Assembly (NCBI RefSeq): GCF_029893345.1
Contig: NZ_JARXVE010000009.1
Coordinates: forward strand, 124,001-188,000
Length of the DNA: 64,000 nucleotides
Origin: Mycolicibacterium frederiksbergense
GTDB taxonomy: Bacteria; Actinomycetota; Actinomycetes; Mycobacteriales; Mycobacteriaceae
Direction of reading: 5' to 3'
Shown here: piece by piece, positions 15,634-23,766 of the stretch
Numbering within the stretch: position 1 is the first letter of the stretch
Layout: each line of letters starts with the position of its first letter
Translations under genes and position numbers: made by a program
Notes under the pieces: generated by a model
Told to the model about the DNA's origin: nothing
Databases searched by the model: none
Seen by the model: the letters and a program-made list of their open reading frames with translations, nothing else

Positions 15634-16386
15634 ATGTCGAACCCAACGGGACCGGATCAGAGCAGCACACCGGACCAGTCAGACGAGCAGGCCACCGAGA
15701 TCATCGGCTCAGCCGAAGCGGTCACCGAAGCGGTGCAGCTCAGCGAGGAACGACGCTTCACCGCGCCGTCCGGGTTCGACAGCTCGACGCAGAAGATCGA
15801 CACCCCACCCGACCCGGAGACCGAGATATTCGCACCGCCCGCCGAGGGCGACCCAGCGGTGACCGGCGAGGCGCCGAAAGGTGCTGCCCCACAAGTTATC
15901 CCGCCGCGGGAAGAATCAGACCGGGCAGTGCAGACCACCGCGCGACGCAGCTGGGGATGGGTGGTCGCGGTCCTGCTGGTGATCGCGGCGCTGGTGGCGA
16001 TCGCGGTGCTGGGCACGGTCCTGCTCACCCGCAAGTCGTCCTCGCCGGCGTCTCAAGAAGACGCGGTCCGCACGACCATCCAGAACTTCGACGCGGCGAT
16101 TCAGCGCGGGGATCTGCCCACCCTGCGGTCGATCACCTGCGGCACCACCCGCGACAACTACGTCAACTACGACCAGCGCGCCTGGGACGAAACCCATGCC
16201 CGGGTAGAGGCCGCCCGGCAGTACCCCGTGGTGGCCAGCATCGACCAGGTGGTAGTCAACGGCGACCATGCCGAGGCCAACGTCACCAGCTTCATGGCCT
16301 TCGCCCCACAAACCCGCTCCACCCGCAGCTTCGACCTGCAGTTCCGCGACGATCAATGGAAGATCTGCCAGGCGCCCACCGGCTAA
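15634..16386 (+). CDS. Membrane-anchored protein with DUF4878-like extracytoplasmic domain
   Basis: A 250-residue protein: a ~105-residue disordered, acidic and Pro/Thr-rich cytoplasmic part, one helix (WVVAVLLVIAALVAIAVLG) and a ~115-residue exported domain (QEDAVRTTIQNFDAAIQRGD ... DLQFRDDQWKICQAPTG). The exported domain contains two cysteines and the NTF2-like pattern also seen in the protein at 4850. It corresponds by position to Rv0361. Function is unknown; the long disordered cytoplasmic segment could be a phosphorylation target, but that is speculation. Confidence 0.8.
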   Translation: MSNPTGPDQSSTPDQSDEQATEIIGSAEAVTEAVQLSEERRFTAPSGFDSSTQKIDTPPDPETEIFAPPAEGDPAVTGEAPKGAAPQVIPPREESDRAVQTTARRSWGWVVAVLLVIAALVAIAVLGTVLLTRKSSSPASQEDAVRTTIQNFDAAIQRGDLPTLRSITCGTTRDNYVNYDQRAWDETHARVEAARQYPVVASIDQVVVNGDHAEANVTSFMAFAPQTRSTRSFDLQFRDDQWKICQAPTG

Positions 16387-16395
16387 TCTGCTGGG

Positions 16396-16989
16396 ATGAC
16401 CGTGCGCGGACCCAAGCTCTGGCTGGCGTTGTGCGCAGTTTTGGTGGTGGCCACGATCGGGCTGGCCGCATTGCTGATCGAACGACCGCACTCCGCATTC
16501 GACATCCTGCCCGGCAAACGCGATCCGTTCCCCCAGATCGACCGTGCCGCACTCACTCCCGCCCAGGCCCGCATCATCGACATCCTGCAGGTGCAATACG
16601 ACGCCCAGCCCGGCGGCAGCCGGTTCTCCGAGGGCGTGCAGGAGCCGTGGTGCGCCGACTTCGTCAGTTGGGTGCTCAACGAGGCGGGCCAGCCGTTGGC
16701 CAACCCGAACTCGGGGCACTGGCGCATCCCGGGTGTGTACACGCTGCAGGAGTACTACCAGGGCACCGGCCGGTTCGCCGATCCGGGCAGCTACCGGCCA
16801 CACACCGGCGATGTGGTGATGTACGCCGACGACAGCCCGCTCGGGTTGCACACGAATTTCGTTGCGGCCGTTGATGGCAATGAGATCACCACAGTCGGAG
16901 GCAACGAGCAGGGCGGCATCCGGGTGCACACCCTGGACGCCGCCGAGGTGGCTGGAATCCTCGGATTCGGGCGACTGATCACCGGTTGA
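16396..16989 (+). CDS. CHAP-domain peptidase/amidase, membrane-anchored
   Basis: A 197-residue protein with an N-terminal signal anchor (LWLALCAVLVVATIGLAALL) followed by a CHAP domain: WCADFVSWVLNEAG with nucleophile Cys86, then the LHTNFVAAVDG segment with His152, then GNEQGG. CHAP domains cut amide bonds in peptidoglycan stems, which suits an exported cell-wall hydrolase. It starts 9 bp after its upstream neighbour and is probably co-transcribed. Its 3' end overlaps the convergent TetR gene by 11 bp. Confidence 0.82.
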   Translation: MTVRGPKLWLALCAVLVVATIGLAALLIERPHSAFDILPGKRDPFPQIDRAALTPAQARIIDILQVQYDAQPGGSRFSEGVQEPWCADFVSWVLNEAGQPLANPNSGHWRIPGVYTLQEYYQGTGRFADPGSYRPHTGDVVMYADDSPLGLHTNFVAAVDGNEITTVGGNEQGGIRVHTLDAAEVAGILGFGRLITG

Positions 16990-17557
16990 GGTGGGCGGAG
17001 ACGACCGGGGCAACGCGGGCGGTCAGCTCGGCGACGGGCCGCGAGGCGATGGGCTCAAGCTGCAGGATGTAGCGCAGGTACGCCACCCCCAACAGTTGGG
17101 CCATCGCGAGATCGATCCGCAGTTCGGCGTCCGGGCCCGCCACAGCCCCGGCGACCCGCAGGTAGAGCTGCCCCTTGATGAATTGTCGGACCAGCGCCGC
17201 CGAATCATCGTGGGTGGCCGCGCCGCGCAGGATCGCCATCAGCGGGGCGCGGGACTCCGGCTGCTCCCATAGTTCGAAGAACACTTCCGCCAGCCGCTCA
17301 CCGATCCCGGCCGGATCACCGTCGACAACCCGTGCGGTGACGTCCGCGGGCTCGAACGGCCAGCCCATGGTTTCCCGGAACAGGCCGGCCTTGCTGCCGA
17401 AGTAGTGCCTGATCAGCGCGGGGTCGACGCCGGCTGCGGCGGCGATGTCGCGCAGTGACGTCTTTTCGTACCCGGTTTCGGCGAACAGCCGGGACGCAGC
17501 CTCCACCAGCACGGTTCGGGTGTCGTTGTTTCCCGGACGTCGACCTCGAGTAGCCAT
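16979..17557 (-). CDS. TetR family transcriptional regulator
   Basis: A 192-residue regulator with the N-terminal helix-turn-helix TSLRDIAAAAGVDPALIRHYFGSK (broken as TSLRDIAAAAGVDPA + LIRHYFGSK; residues ~33-56) and a helical ligand domain ending in LLGVAYLRYILQLEPIASRP, typical of TetR_C proteins of the Rv1353c/YbiH kind. It is divergent from the ICMT-like gene at 17680, its most likely target together with itself; a candidate operator lies between them at 17620-17639. Confidence 0.9.
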   Translation of the reverse strand: MATRGRRPGNNDTRTVLVEAASRLFAETGYEKTSLRDIAAAAGVDPALIRHYFGSKAGLFRETMGWPFEPADVTARVVDGDPAGIGERLAEVFFELWEQPESRAPLMAILRGAATHDDSAALVRQFIKGQLYLRVAGAVAGPDAELRIDLAMAQLLGVAYLRYILQLEPIASRPVAELTARVAPVVSAHLNR

Positions 17558-17619
17558 GGTGTCAAAAATTCTACAGCCGTTGATTAATTCGCCGTGCCGG
17601 CTCTACCATCGGAAGTAGG

Positions 17620-17639
17620 AATTCCACGGATGTGGATTT
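17620..17639. promoter_or_regulatory. Candidate operator between tetR and ICMT-like gene
   Basis: Half-sites AATTCCAC and GTGGATTT are separated by GGAT. They match as an inverted repeat at 7 of 8 positions. The location in the divergent intergenic space, 41 bp before the ICMT-like start, suits a TetR operator. This is unproven. Confidence 0.4.
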
Positions 17640-17679
17640 CTGCGATAGTGGGACCGCTCCCCGGGTGCGAAAGGAGCAG

Positions 17680-18195
17680 ATGATGCAGAGAACTAAGGCC
17701 GCCGCCTTGAGCGCGGGATTCTTCGTGGTGGCTCCCGGAACGGTCGTCGGCCTGATCCCGTGGCTGATCACCCACTGGCGGTTTCACCAACCGCTGCCCG
17801 GTTGGGGACCAGTGCGGATCGTGGGCGCGGTTCTTGTTGTCGCAGGCCTGATTCCGCCGGTATCGGCGTTCGCCGAGTTCGTCAAGGCCGGTGGCACACC
17901 GATGCCGGTCGCGCCGACCGAGCGCCTGGTGGTCTCCGGCTTCAACCGCTACGTGCGCAATCCGATGTACCTGGGCCTGCTGGTGGCGATCATCGGCCAG
18001 GCGCTGCTGTTCGGAAATCCGCGGCTGCTGATCTACGCGGCGGCGGTGTGGGTGGCCCCAGCGGCATTCGTGCGCTGGTATGAGGAGCCGACCCTGGCCC
18101 GCACGTTCGGTGCCGAGTACGACGCCTATCGTCGGGCGGTGCCGGCCTGGGTGCCCCGCCTGCACCCCTGGACCCCAGGGGGCATGAACCGATGA
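17680..18195 (+). CDS. Isoprenylcysteine carboxyl methyltransferase-like membrane protein
   Basis: A 171-residue protein with four to five helices and the ICMT/PEMT signature GFNRYVRNPMYLGLL followed by YEEPTLARTFGAEYDAYRRAVP (broken as YEEPTLARTF + GAEYDAYRRAVP). These small integral methyltransferases use SAM to methylate a lipid-like or carboxyl substrate; bacterial substrates are mostly unknown. The ATG at 17680 follows AAGGAG (17671-17676), which decides the start against an upstream in-frame ATG at 17632. The IS605 element begins 23 bp after its stop. Confidence 0.85.
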   Translation: MMQRTKAAALSAGFFVVAPGTVVGLIPWLITHWRFHQPLPGWGPVRIVGAVLVVAGLIPPVSAFAEFVKAGGTPMPVAPTERLVVSGFNRYVRNPMYLGLLVAIIGQALLFGNPRLLIYAAAVWVAPAAFVRWYEEPTLARTFGAEYDAYRRAVPAWVPRLHPWTPGGMNR

Positions 18196-18218
18196 GTGAG
18201 ACCACCACCTGCGTGATC

Positions 18219-18400
18219 TTGACGTCCTCCCCGCGTCTGAAGCCGGGGGATCCCAACATGGTCACGCCGCGGGTGCGGAGTGGCGGGGTCGGAGCAGTAA
18301 TTCCTCACGGTTTCCTGCTGGTTCCTGCTTCACTGACCGCGCCCGGCCCGCGGGCCGGGGCTGGTCTTGGCAGGCGGTGACCGCAAGCCCTGCGGCCAGA
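18219..18400 (-). ncRNA. Predicted omega RNA (TnpB guide RNA)
   Basis: In IS605 elements the TnpB guide RNA covers the 3' end of tnpB and the right end of the element, and its guide is the flanking host sequence. Here the tnpB 3' region plus the right-end hairpin (CCCC at 18229-18232 with GGGG at 18245-18248 on the plus strand) has that layout. If the element ends at 18219, the guide would be the minus-strand bases 18218 downwards. The 5' boundary is a guess. Confidence 0.45.
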
Positions 18401-19512
18401 ATGTTCTTGGCGGCATTGACGTCCGCATGCTCATGATGTGCGCAGTGGGTGCACCGGAATACCGCTTGGCTCTCACGGGATTTCGGGTCCACATGCCCAC
18501 ACACGCAGCAGCGCTGTGACGTGTATGCCGCCGGCACCGCCACGACAGTGGTCCCGGTATAGCGGGCCGCCGAGGACAACGCCAACGCAAACTGATGCCA
18601 TCCCTTGCCGAGGATGGCGCGGTTGAGCCCGGACTTCGCTGCCACATTGCGGCCGGGACTGTCGAGGGTTCCTTTCGCCGAACGGGTCATATTCTTGGTC
18701 TTCAAATCTTCGAGCACCACCACCGCGTTCTGATCGGCGAGCCGATGCGCGACCTGGGCGCAAAAATCCTGCCGCCGGCGGCGCTCACGCGCCCTCACCC
18801 CGGCCAGCGCTGCACGGGTCTTGTCCCGGTTCACCGAACCCTTCGCGCAACGGGTCAGCCGCCGCTGCAACACGACCACACGGCGGCGCTCACCATCGGC
18901 CACGAAAGGCCGGTCGATCAACTCGCCGGCACTGGTGGCGATCGCTACCGCGACACCGCGGTCCAACCCGACTGCGGCATCCGGTGCGGCATGAACGGCC
19001 GGGGTCCCCACCCCGTCGTCGACGAGCACCGACATGAACCAACGCTGACCCTCACGCGTGACGGTCACCGAGCGGATGGATTCCCCCTCTAGGCTGCGGG
19101 ACTGCCGGAACCGCACCCACCCCAGCTTCGGCAACTTGATCCGCCCATGCCGCCGGTTGAGCTTCTCCACGGCCATCTTGGAGCCCTCGGGGAACCGGAA
19201 CGACGGCGCCCACCGCCTGCCCGAACGCCACCGCACCTTCCAGGTGCCGTGCTCACGACACGCCCGATCCAGATCCATCAACGTCTGCTGCAAACAATGC
19301 CCCGGAACGTCCTTCAACCACTGGTGCTCAGTCTTGGCCTCGGCCAGCTCTTTGGCCTGCGGGCCGTAGTTCATCCACGCACCACGGCGGCGATACTCAC
19401 GACGCTGCTCCAGGCCGGTGTTCCACACCGCCCGACACACCCCTCCGATCCGCTCGGCGAACTGCGCCTGTTCCTCTGTGAACTCGACCCGAAAACGCCG
19501 CCCCGTCAACAC
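18262..19512 (-). CDS. tnpB: TnpB, RNA-guided RuvC nuclease of IS605 element
   Basis: A 416-residue TnpB with all catalytic residues: Asp184 in GLDRGVAVA, Glu268 in VVVLEDLKTKNM and Asp364 in HEHADVNAAKNIL. The zinc finger C335-x2-C338 ... C354-x2-C357 sits between the last two, as usual. The N-terminal helix-turn-helix/WED part (VCRAVWNTGLEQRREYRR) is complete. TnpB cuts DNA next to a TAM under omega RNA guidance and helps keep the element at donor sites. The gene follows tnpA by 3 bp. The ~45-residue Arg/Pro-rich tail after the last motif probably doubles as RNA-coding sequence. Confidence 0.93.
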   Translation of the reverse strand: MLTGRRFRVEFTEEQAQFAERIGGVCRAVWNTGLEQRREYRRRGAWMNYGPQAKELAEAKTEHQWLKDVPGHCLQQTLMDLDRACREHGTWKVRWRSGRRWAPSFRFPEGSKMAVEKLNRRHGRIKLPKLGWVRFRQSRSLEGESIRSVTVTREGQRWFMSVLVDDGVGTPAVHAAPDAAVGLDRGVAVAIATSAGELIDRPFVADGERRRVVVLQRRLTRCAKGSVNRDKTRAALAGVRARERRRRQDFCAQVAHRLADQNAVVVLEDLKTKNMTRSAKGTLDSPGRNVAAKSGLNRAILGKGWHQFALALSSAARYTGTTVVAVPAAYTSQRCCVCGHVDPKSRESQAVFRCTHCAHHEHADVNAAKNILAAGLAVTACQDQPRPAGRARSVKQEPAGNREELLLRPRHSAPAA

Positions 19513-19515
19513 GAC

Positions 19516-19914
19516 TCAACGATCCTTCTGGGACTCGACATAACGCTTGACCACCGACAACGGCGCACCCCCGACCGTCGCGACGAAATACGAGTTTGTC
19601 CACAACGAAGGCAACCGTGAACGCAACCAAGGGAACTCCTCACGCAGCACCCGCGACGACCGGCCCTTGATGGCTTTCACCAGCTTGTGCACGCCCAACT
19701 GCGGATCCACCTCCACCACCAGATGAACGTGATCAGGCATGGTCTCCAACTCGATCAACCATGCCCCCTTCTCCTCGACCACCTCGGCGATGATCTCCTT
19801 CAGGCGGACCTCCATCGGCCCACCGATCACCTTCCGGCGGTACTTCGGGCACCACACCACGTGATACGCGCACTGGAACGCAATATTCGCGTTCGACCGC
19901 AACGTAACACCCAT
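19516..19914 (-). CDS. tnpA: TnpA, Y1 (HUH) transposase of IS605 element
   Basis: A 132-residue single-strand transposase with the HUH motif His62-x-His64 (MPDHVHLVVEV) and catalytic Tyr125 in VVKRYVESQ; length and motifs are those of active family members. It excises and inserts the element as single-stranded circles at hairpin-marked ends. The ATG at 19914 is chosen because GTG/ATG codons further upstream (19938, 19926) fall in the left-end hairpin. The usual MGVTLRSN-type N-terminus also supports it. Confidence 0.93.
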   Translation of the reverse strand: MGVTLRSNANIAFQCAYHVVWCPKYRRKVIGGPMEVRLKEIIAEVVEEKGAWLIELETMPDHVHLVVEVDPQLGVHKLVKAIKGRSSRVLREEFPWLRSRLPSLWTNSYFVATVGGAPLSVVKRYVESQKDR

Positions 19915-19925
19915 AACCGACAACA

Positions 19926-19948
19926 TTAGACAGATCACACCTATCTAA
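19926..19948. other. Left-end hairpin of the IS605 element
   Basis: Minus-strand stem TTAGATAG and CTGTCTAA with a 7-nt loop; all eight pairs form if one G-T wobble is allowed. Position just upstream of tnpA is where TnpA-binding subterminal hairpins occur. Confidence 0.65.
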
Positions 19949-20110
19949 CGATCCGACGCGCCAGAAAACATCAACCAGTGGCCACCTTGCAGACAAATTC
20001 GACGCGCTCACCCCCAGAGCTAAAACCCAGGGTCCGCCGCGCTACCCACTTCCCGATCGGCGTGGGAATCCGGCCCGAACCCACCCCGGCGTTCGCCCGC
20101 CGAACCCCGG

Positions 20111-21148
20111 CTAACCCGCGCTGACGCTGCGGCCCGCGCTGTGCAGGTCGTTGCAGGCCTCGATGACCCGCTCGGTCATCGACGCCTCGGCCTTCTTCAG
20201 GTAGCTGCGCGGGTCGTAGACCTTTTTGTCGCCCACTTCCCCGTCGACCTTGAGCACCCCGTCGTAGTTGGTGAACATGTGCGCGGCCACCGGGCGGGTG
20301 AAGGCGTACTGGGTGTCGGTGTCGACGTTCATCTTCACCACCCCATACTTGAGCGAGTCCTCGATCTCGGACTTCAGCGAGCCCGAGCCGCCGTGAAAGA
20401 CGAAGTCGAAAGGTTTTGCGTCACCGGGCAATCCGAGTTTGGCGGCGGCCACCCGTTGCCCCTCGGCAAGGACCTCGGGTTTGAGCACCACGTTGCCGGG
20501 TTTGTACACGCCGTGCACGTTGCCGAACGTCGCCGCCAGCAGATAGGCGCCTTGCTCGCCGGCACCGAGCGCGTCGATGGTCTTCTCAAAATCCGCGGGG
20601 CTGGTGTAAAGCTTCTCGTTGACCTCGGCCTCGATGCCGTCTTCTTCACCGCCGACCACGCCGATCTCGACCTCCAGGACGATCTTGGCGGCCGTCGCGG
20701 CCTTCAACAGATCCTGGGCGATGCGGAGATTCTCGTCGATCGGCACGGCCGACCCGTCCCACATGTGCGACTGGAACAACGGATTGCGTCCGGCGGCGAC
20801 CCGCCCGGCCGAGATGTCCAGCAGCGGGCGAACGTAGCTGTCCAGCTTGTCTTTTGGACAGTGGTCGGTGTGCAGGGCCACTGTGATCGGGTACTTCTCG
20901 GCGATCACGTGGGCGAACTCGGCCAGCGCGACGGCACCGGTCACCATGTCCTTGACGCCCAGCCCCGAGGCGAACTCGGCTCCGCCGGTCGAGACCTGGA
21001 TGATGCCGTCGCTGCCGGCGTCGGCGAAGCCCTTGATCGCGGCGTTGATGGTCTCCGACGACGTGCAATTGATCGCCGGGAATGCGAAGCAATGTTCTTT
21101 GGCCCGGTGCAGCATCTCGGTGTAGGCCTCGGGCGTGGCGATCGGCAT
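20111..21148 (-). CDS. fba: Class II fructose-1,6-bisphosphate aldolase
   Basis: A 345-residue zinc aldolase. Key segments: FPAINCTSSETINAAIKGFA, the zinc histidines in VALHTDHCPKD and GNVHGVYKPGNV, FVFHGGSGSLKSEI, and NVDTDTQYAFTRPV for phosphate binding. It interconverts fructose-1,6-bisphosphate with DHAP and glyceraldehyde-3-phosphate in glycolysis/gluconeogenesis and corresponds to Rv0363c. The ATG at 21148 gives the family N-terminus MPIATPEAY; the upstream open frame crosses the divergent DedA gene and is not used. Confidence 0.97.
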   Translation of the reverse strand: MPIATPEAYTEMLHRAKEHCFAFPAINCTSSETINAAIKGFADAGSDGIIQVSTGGAEFASGLGVKDMVTGAVALAEFAHVIAEKYPITVALHTDHCPKDKLDSYVRPLLDISAGRVAAGRNPLFQSHMWDGSAVPIDENLRIAQDLLKAATAAKIVLEVEIGVVGGEEDGIEAEVNEKLYTSPADFEKTIDALGAGEQGAYLLAATFGNVHGVYKPGNVVLKPEVLAEGQRVAAAKLGLPGDAKPFDFVFHGGSGSLKSEIEDSLKYGVVKMNVDTDTQYAFTRPVAAHMFTNYDGVLKVDGEVGDKKVYDPRSYLKKAEASMTERVIEACNDLHSAGRSVSAG

Positions 21149-21233
21149 GGCTCGTCCCTTCCCGCCCCGGCCATCCACCCGGGCGTTCTCGCAGGTGAAG
21201 ACCGGTGCAGCCACCCAGGTACCCTTGGGACTC

Positions 21234-21929
21234 GTGATCGACACCGCCCTCCCAGAGGTTACGACCAATCTCGCGCTGATGCCCGACTTCATGGACCCGG
21301 TGCATCTCATCGGATCCTTCGGCACCTTGGCGCTGATCGGCATCCTCGTGGTGGTCTTCGTCGAGTCGGGCGTGCTGTTCCCGATCCTGCCGGGTGACTC
21401 GTTGCTGTTCGTGGCAGGCATGCTCGCCGCCGGTACCGCGGCGCGTGGCGAGGCGGTCCAGGCCAACTTCCAGCTGTGGCAGCTGCTGGTGTTCATCCCG
21501 CTGGCCGCGATCCTCGGTGGTCAGGTGGGCTACTGGATCGGCCGCACCATCGGCACCTCGATGTTCAAACCGGACGCCCGCTTCCTCAAGCAGAAGTACC
21601 TCGATGAGGCGCACACGTTCTTCGAGCAGCGCGGCCCGTTCGCCATCGTGATCGCCCGGTTCGTGCCGATCGTGCGGACCCTGGCGCCGCTCACCGCCGG
21701 TGCGGCCAAGATGCGCTACGCGGTGTTCGCCGTCTACAACATCCTGGGTGCGGTGGTGTGGGGCGTGGGCCTGGTCCTGCTCGGATACTGGCTCGGCAAA
21801 TTCGAGTTCATCCAGAAGATGTTGGAGCCGATCTTCATCCTGATCGTGTTGGCGTCGGTCGCGCCGATGTTCATCGAGTGGTTCAAGCGCCGCCGCGCCG
21901 CCAAGCGGGCCGCCGAGCAACAGATCTAG
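21234..21929 (+). CDS. DedA/SNARE-associated family membrane protein
   Basis: A 231-residue DedA protein. Segments: VESGVLFPILPGDSLLFVAG (the E...F/YP..P.G motif), GGQVGYWIGRTIG, FFEQRGPFAIVIARFVPIVRT (broken as FFEQRGPFAIVIARF + VPIVRT) and the terminal basic tail KRRRAAKRAAEQ. Bacterial DedA proteins are linked to lipid-carrier or phospholipid scrambling and membrane homeostasis. The GTG at 21234 is picked to give a short leader before the first helix. The last 4 bp overlap the convergent coxE-like stop. It corresponds in position to Rv0364. Confidence 0.88.
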   Translation: MIDTALPEVTTNLALMPDFMDPVHLIGSFGTLALIGILVVVFVESGVLFPILPGDSLLFVAGMLAAGTAARGEAVQANFQLWQLLVFIPLAAILGGQVGYWIGRTIGTSMFKPDARFLKQKYLDEAHTFFEQRGPFAIVIARFVPIVRTLAPLTAGAAKMRYAVFAVYNILGAVVWGVGLVLLGYWLGKFEFIQKMLEPIFILIVLASVAPMFIEWFKRRRAAKRAAEQQI

Positions 21930-23119
21930 TCGACACCGGCGAGCACGTCGAACAACTCACGCAGACCGGCAAGCGTGTGTGCCGGCAGGAAGTGATCGCA
22001 CAGCGGCAACGCGGCCGCCATTGAGCCGGCCAACGGCACATACCCGGGTGCCGCCGCACGCGGGTTGAGCCACACCACCAGGTGTGCGCGACGCCGCAAC
22101 CGGACCATCGCCCGTCGCAGCGCTTCGGGCGGGTCCGAATCCCAACCGTCCGAGGCGATCACCACGACCGCCCCGCGCAGGGCATAACCGTGCGGCCGGC
22201 CCAGCAGGGCCTGGATCGATCGGGCCAGTCGGGTGCCGCCATACCGGTCCACAACCTTCGCGTTGGCCCGGGCCAACGCAACCTCGGCCGACCGGTGGGA
22301 CAGCGCCGCGGTCAGCCTGGTGAGTGTGGTCGAGAAGGCGAACACCTCGGGGCGGGTTCGCTGCCGAATCGCCGCCGCCCGCATCAGATGCAGGTACACC
22401 GCCGCGTACGGCTGCATCGAGCCGCTGACGTCGCACACCAGCACTACCCGCCGGGGGCGGACCCGGTTGCGGGTCCTGGCCACCCGCAGCGGCTCCCAGC
22501 CCGTCGTCCGCGACGCCCTGATGGTTTCCCGCAGGTCGACGCGGCGGCCCGCGGGGTGACGACGCCGACGCAGGGTGCGCCGGCGCGGCCAGCGGGCTTG
22601 GGCGCTTTCCAGCCAGGTTCCGATCCGCCGCAGTTCGTCGGCGTCGAACCGCTCGAAGGGTTCGTCGGCGCGTACGGCGAGCCAGCTCGGTGCCAGGTCG
22701 GGCAGGGCATTGCCCTCGGGCGTACCGGCCGCCGGGGCGACCGATGCGGGCCGTGTGGTCCAGGGCAGCCCGTCTCCGTCGTCGACCGGTCCGGCGTCGT
22801 CGGCAGTCGAATTCCGGGCGGGCACCGTCGATGACAACATCGAACGCTTGAGGCCGGGTGGATCCAGCCCGAGTACCGCGTCGGCGAACACCGCATCGAA
22901 CACGGCGTCGAAGGCAGGCAGGTCCTCGGCGCGGCTCACCAGCGAGAGCCGCGCCGCCCAGTACAGCCGCGAGCGCACCGCGGGCACGAGCACGTGCATC
23001 GCCTGGACCAGGCTTGCGGACCCTACTGCCGACACCGCCACCCCGGCCGCGCGTAACCGGTCGACCAGCGCGACGGCGAAGGCGGCCAGGTCGACCCCGC
23101 GCAGCAGGGACGCCGTCAT
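21926..23119 (-). CDS. coxE: CoxE-like von Willebrand factor A protein
   Basis: A 397-residue CoxE/VWA protein. The C-terminal half holds a VWA domain with the metal-ion site DVSGSM (Asp230-Met235), a TRLARSIQALL segment and IASDGWDSDPPE. In carboxidotrophs CoxE works with the MoxR-like ATPase CoxD to assemble the copper-sulfur centre of CO dehydrogenase. Start 23119 overlaps the coxG stop (ATGA, 23116-23119), which decides the start. It is the last gene of the cox operon. Confidence 0.88.
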   Translation of the reverse strand: MTASLLRGVDLAAFAVALVDRLRAAGVAVSAVGSASLVQAMHVLVPAVRSRLYWAARLSLVSRAEDLPAFDAVFDAVFADAVLGLDPPGLKRSMLSSTVPARNSTADDAGPVDDGDGLPWTTRPASVAPAAGTPEGNALPDLAPSWLAVRADEPFERFDADELRRIGTWLESAQARWPRRRTLRRRRHPAGRRVDLRETIRASRTTGWEPLRVARTRNRVRPRRVVLVCDVSGSMQPYAAVYLHLMRAAAIRQRTRPEVFAFSTTLTRLTAALSHRSAEVALARANAKVVDRYGGTRLARSIQALLGRPHGYALRGAVVVIASDGWDSDPPEALRRAMVRLRRRAHLVVWLNPRAAAPGYVPLAGSMAAALPLCDHFLPAHTLAGLRELFDVLAGVD

Positions 23120-23766
23120 CGAGCGCGCCGAGCCCGCCTGGCCATCCACAGCCGGCCGATCGTGAACACCAGGGCGGCCAGCAGGAAGGCACCGGCGACG
23201 CGCGGTCCGTACCGTTTGAGGGCGCTGCCGCCGGCCAGGTCGAGCAGGTCGATCGGCTCGGGGCCGGGCCCGGCGGGGGCCGGCTTTTCCGCGGAGCCGT
23301 CGGCCGGCTTCGCGGTGGAACTGTCGGCGGCGAGCTTGGCCTCCAGCGATTCGACGAACTGGCCGAGCAGTTTTTCGGACACGTCCTGCAGCATGCCGCT
23401 GCCGAACTGCGCGAGCTTACCCACGATCTTGAGCTCGGTGTCGACCGTGACGCGGGTCGCCGGACCTGCTTCGTGCAACTGGGCGGTCACGGTGGCGGCG
23501 GCATTGCCGGTTCCGCGGGCTTCCTTGCCCTTGGCGTCGATGACGGCCCGGTGCTCGTCGCGGTTCTGCTCGACGAAACGGACCTTGCCATTGAATTCAC
23601 TGGTCACCGGGCCCACCTTGATCTTCACCTTGCCCAAGGTGTCCTCGCCGTCCTGACCGGTCAGCTGCGCACCCGGCATCAGCGGGACCACCTGCTCCAG
23701 GTCGGTGAGCAAGTCCCACGCGTCCTCGACGGGCACGCTGACAGTGAACTCGTTGGCAATCTTCAT
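23116..23766 (-). CDS. coxG: CoxG-like SRPBCC protein with C-terminal membrane anchor
   Basis: A 216-residue protein. The first ~145 residues are the CoxG SRPBCC fold (IANEFTVSVPVEDAWDLLTD, GNAAATVTAQLHEAGPATRV and VGKLAQFGSGMLQDVSEKLL). A Pro/Ala linker and a C-terminal helix (VAGAFLLAALVFTIGRLW) follow. CoxG has been proposed to recruit CO dehydrogenase to the membrane and, more recently, to carry quinone between the enzyme and the respiratory chain; the C-terminal anchor agrees with both. Coupled by 4-bp overlaps to genes on both sides. Confidence 0.9.
   Translation of the reverse strand: MKIANEFTVSVPVEDAWDLLTDLEQVVPLMPGAQLTGQDGEDTLGKVKIKVGPVTSEFNGKVRFVEQNRDEHRAVIDAKGKEARGTGNAAATVTAQLHEAGPATRVTVDTELKIVGKLAQFGSGMLQDVSEKLLGQFVESLEAKLAADSSTAKPADGSAEKPAPAGPGPEPIDLLDLAGGSALKRYGPRVAGAFLLAALVFTIGRLWMARRARRAR

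Larger units (their letters stand above)
18219..19969 (-). mobile_element. IS200/IS605-family insertion sequence
   Basis: About 1.75 kb, reading on the minus strand: left-end hairpin, tnpA, tnpB and right-end hairpin. The left subterminal hairpin is at 19926-19948 and the right one at 18229-18248. The right end probably closes at TCAA (18219-18222). A minus-strand TTGAT at 19974-19970, just outside the hairpin, is a candidate target/TAM pentamer of the ISDra2 kind. There are no inverted-repeat termini or target duplications, as expected for single-strand transposition. Exact ends are inferred. Confidence 0.8.

Noticed and set aside
18192..18380. Possible start (MSETTTCVIL) of a gene broken by the IS605 element
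   Set aside because: When the presumed element is removed, the joined frame closes after a short non-descript peptide, so no interrupted gene is supported.
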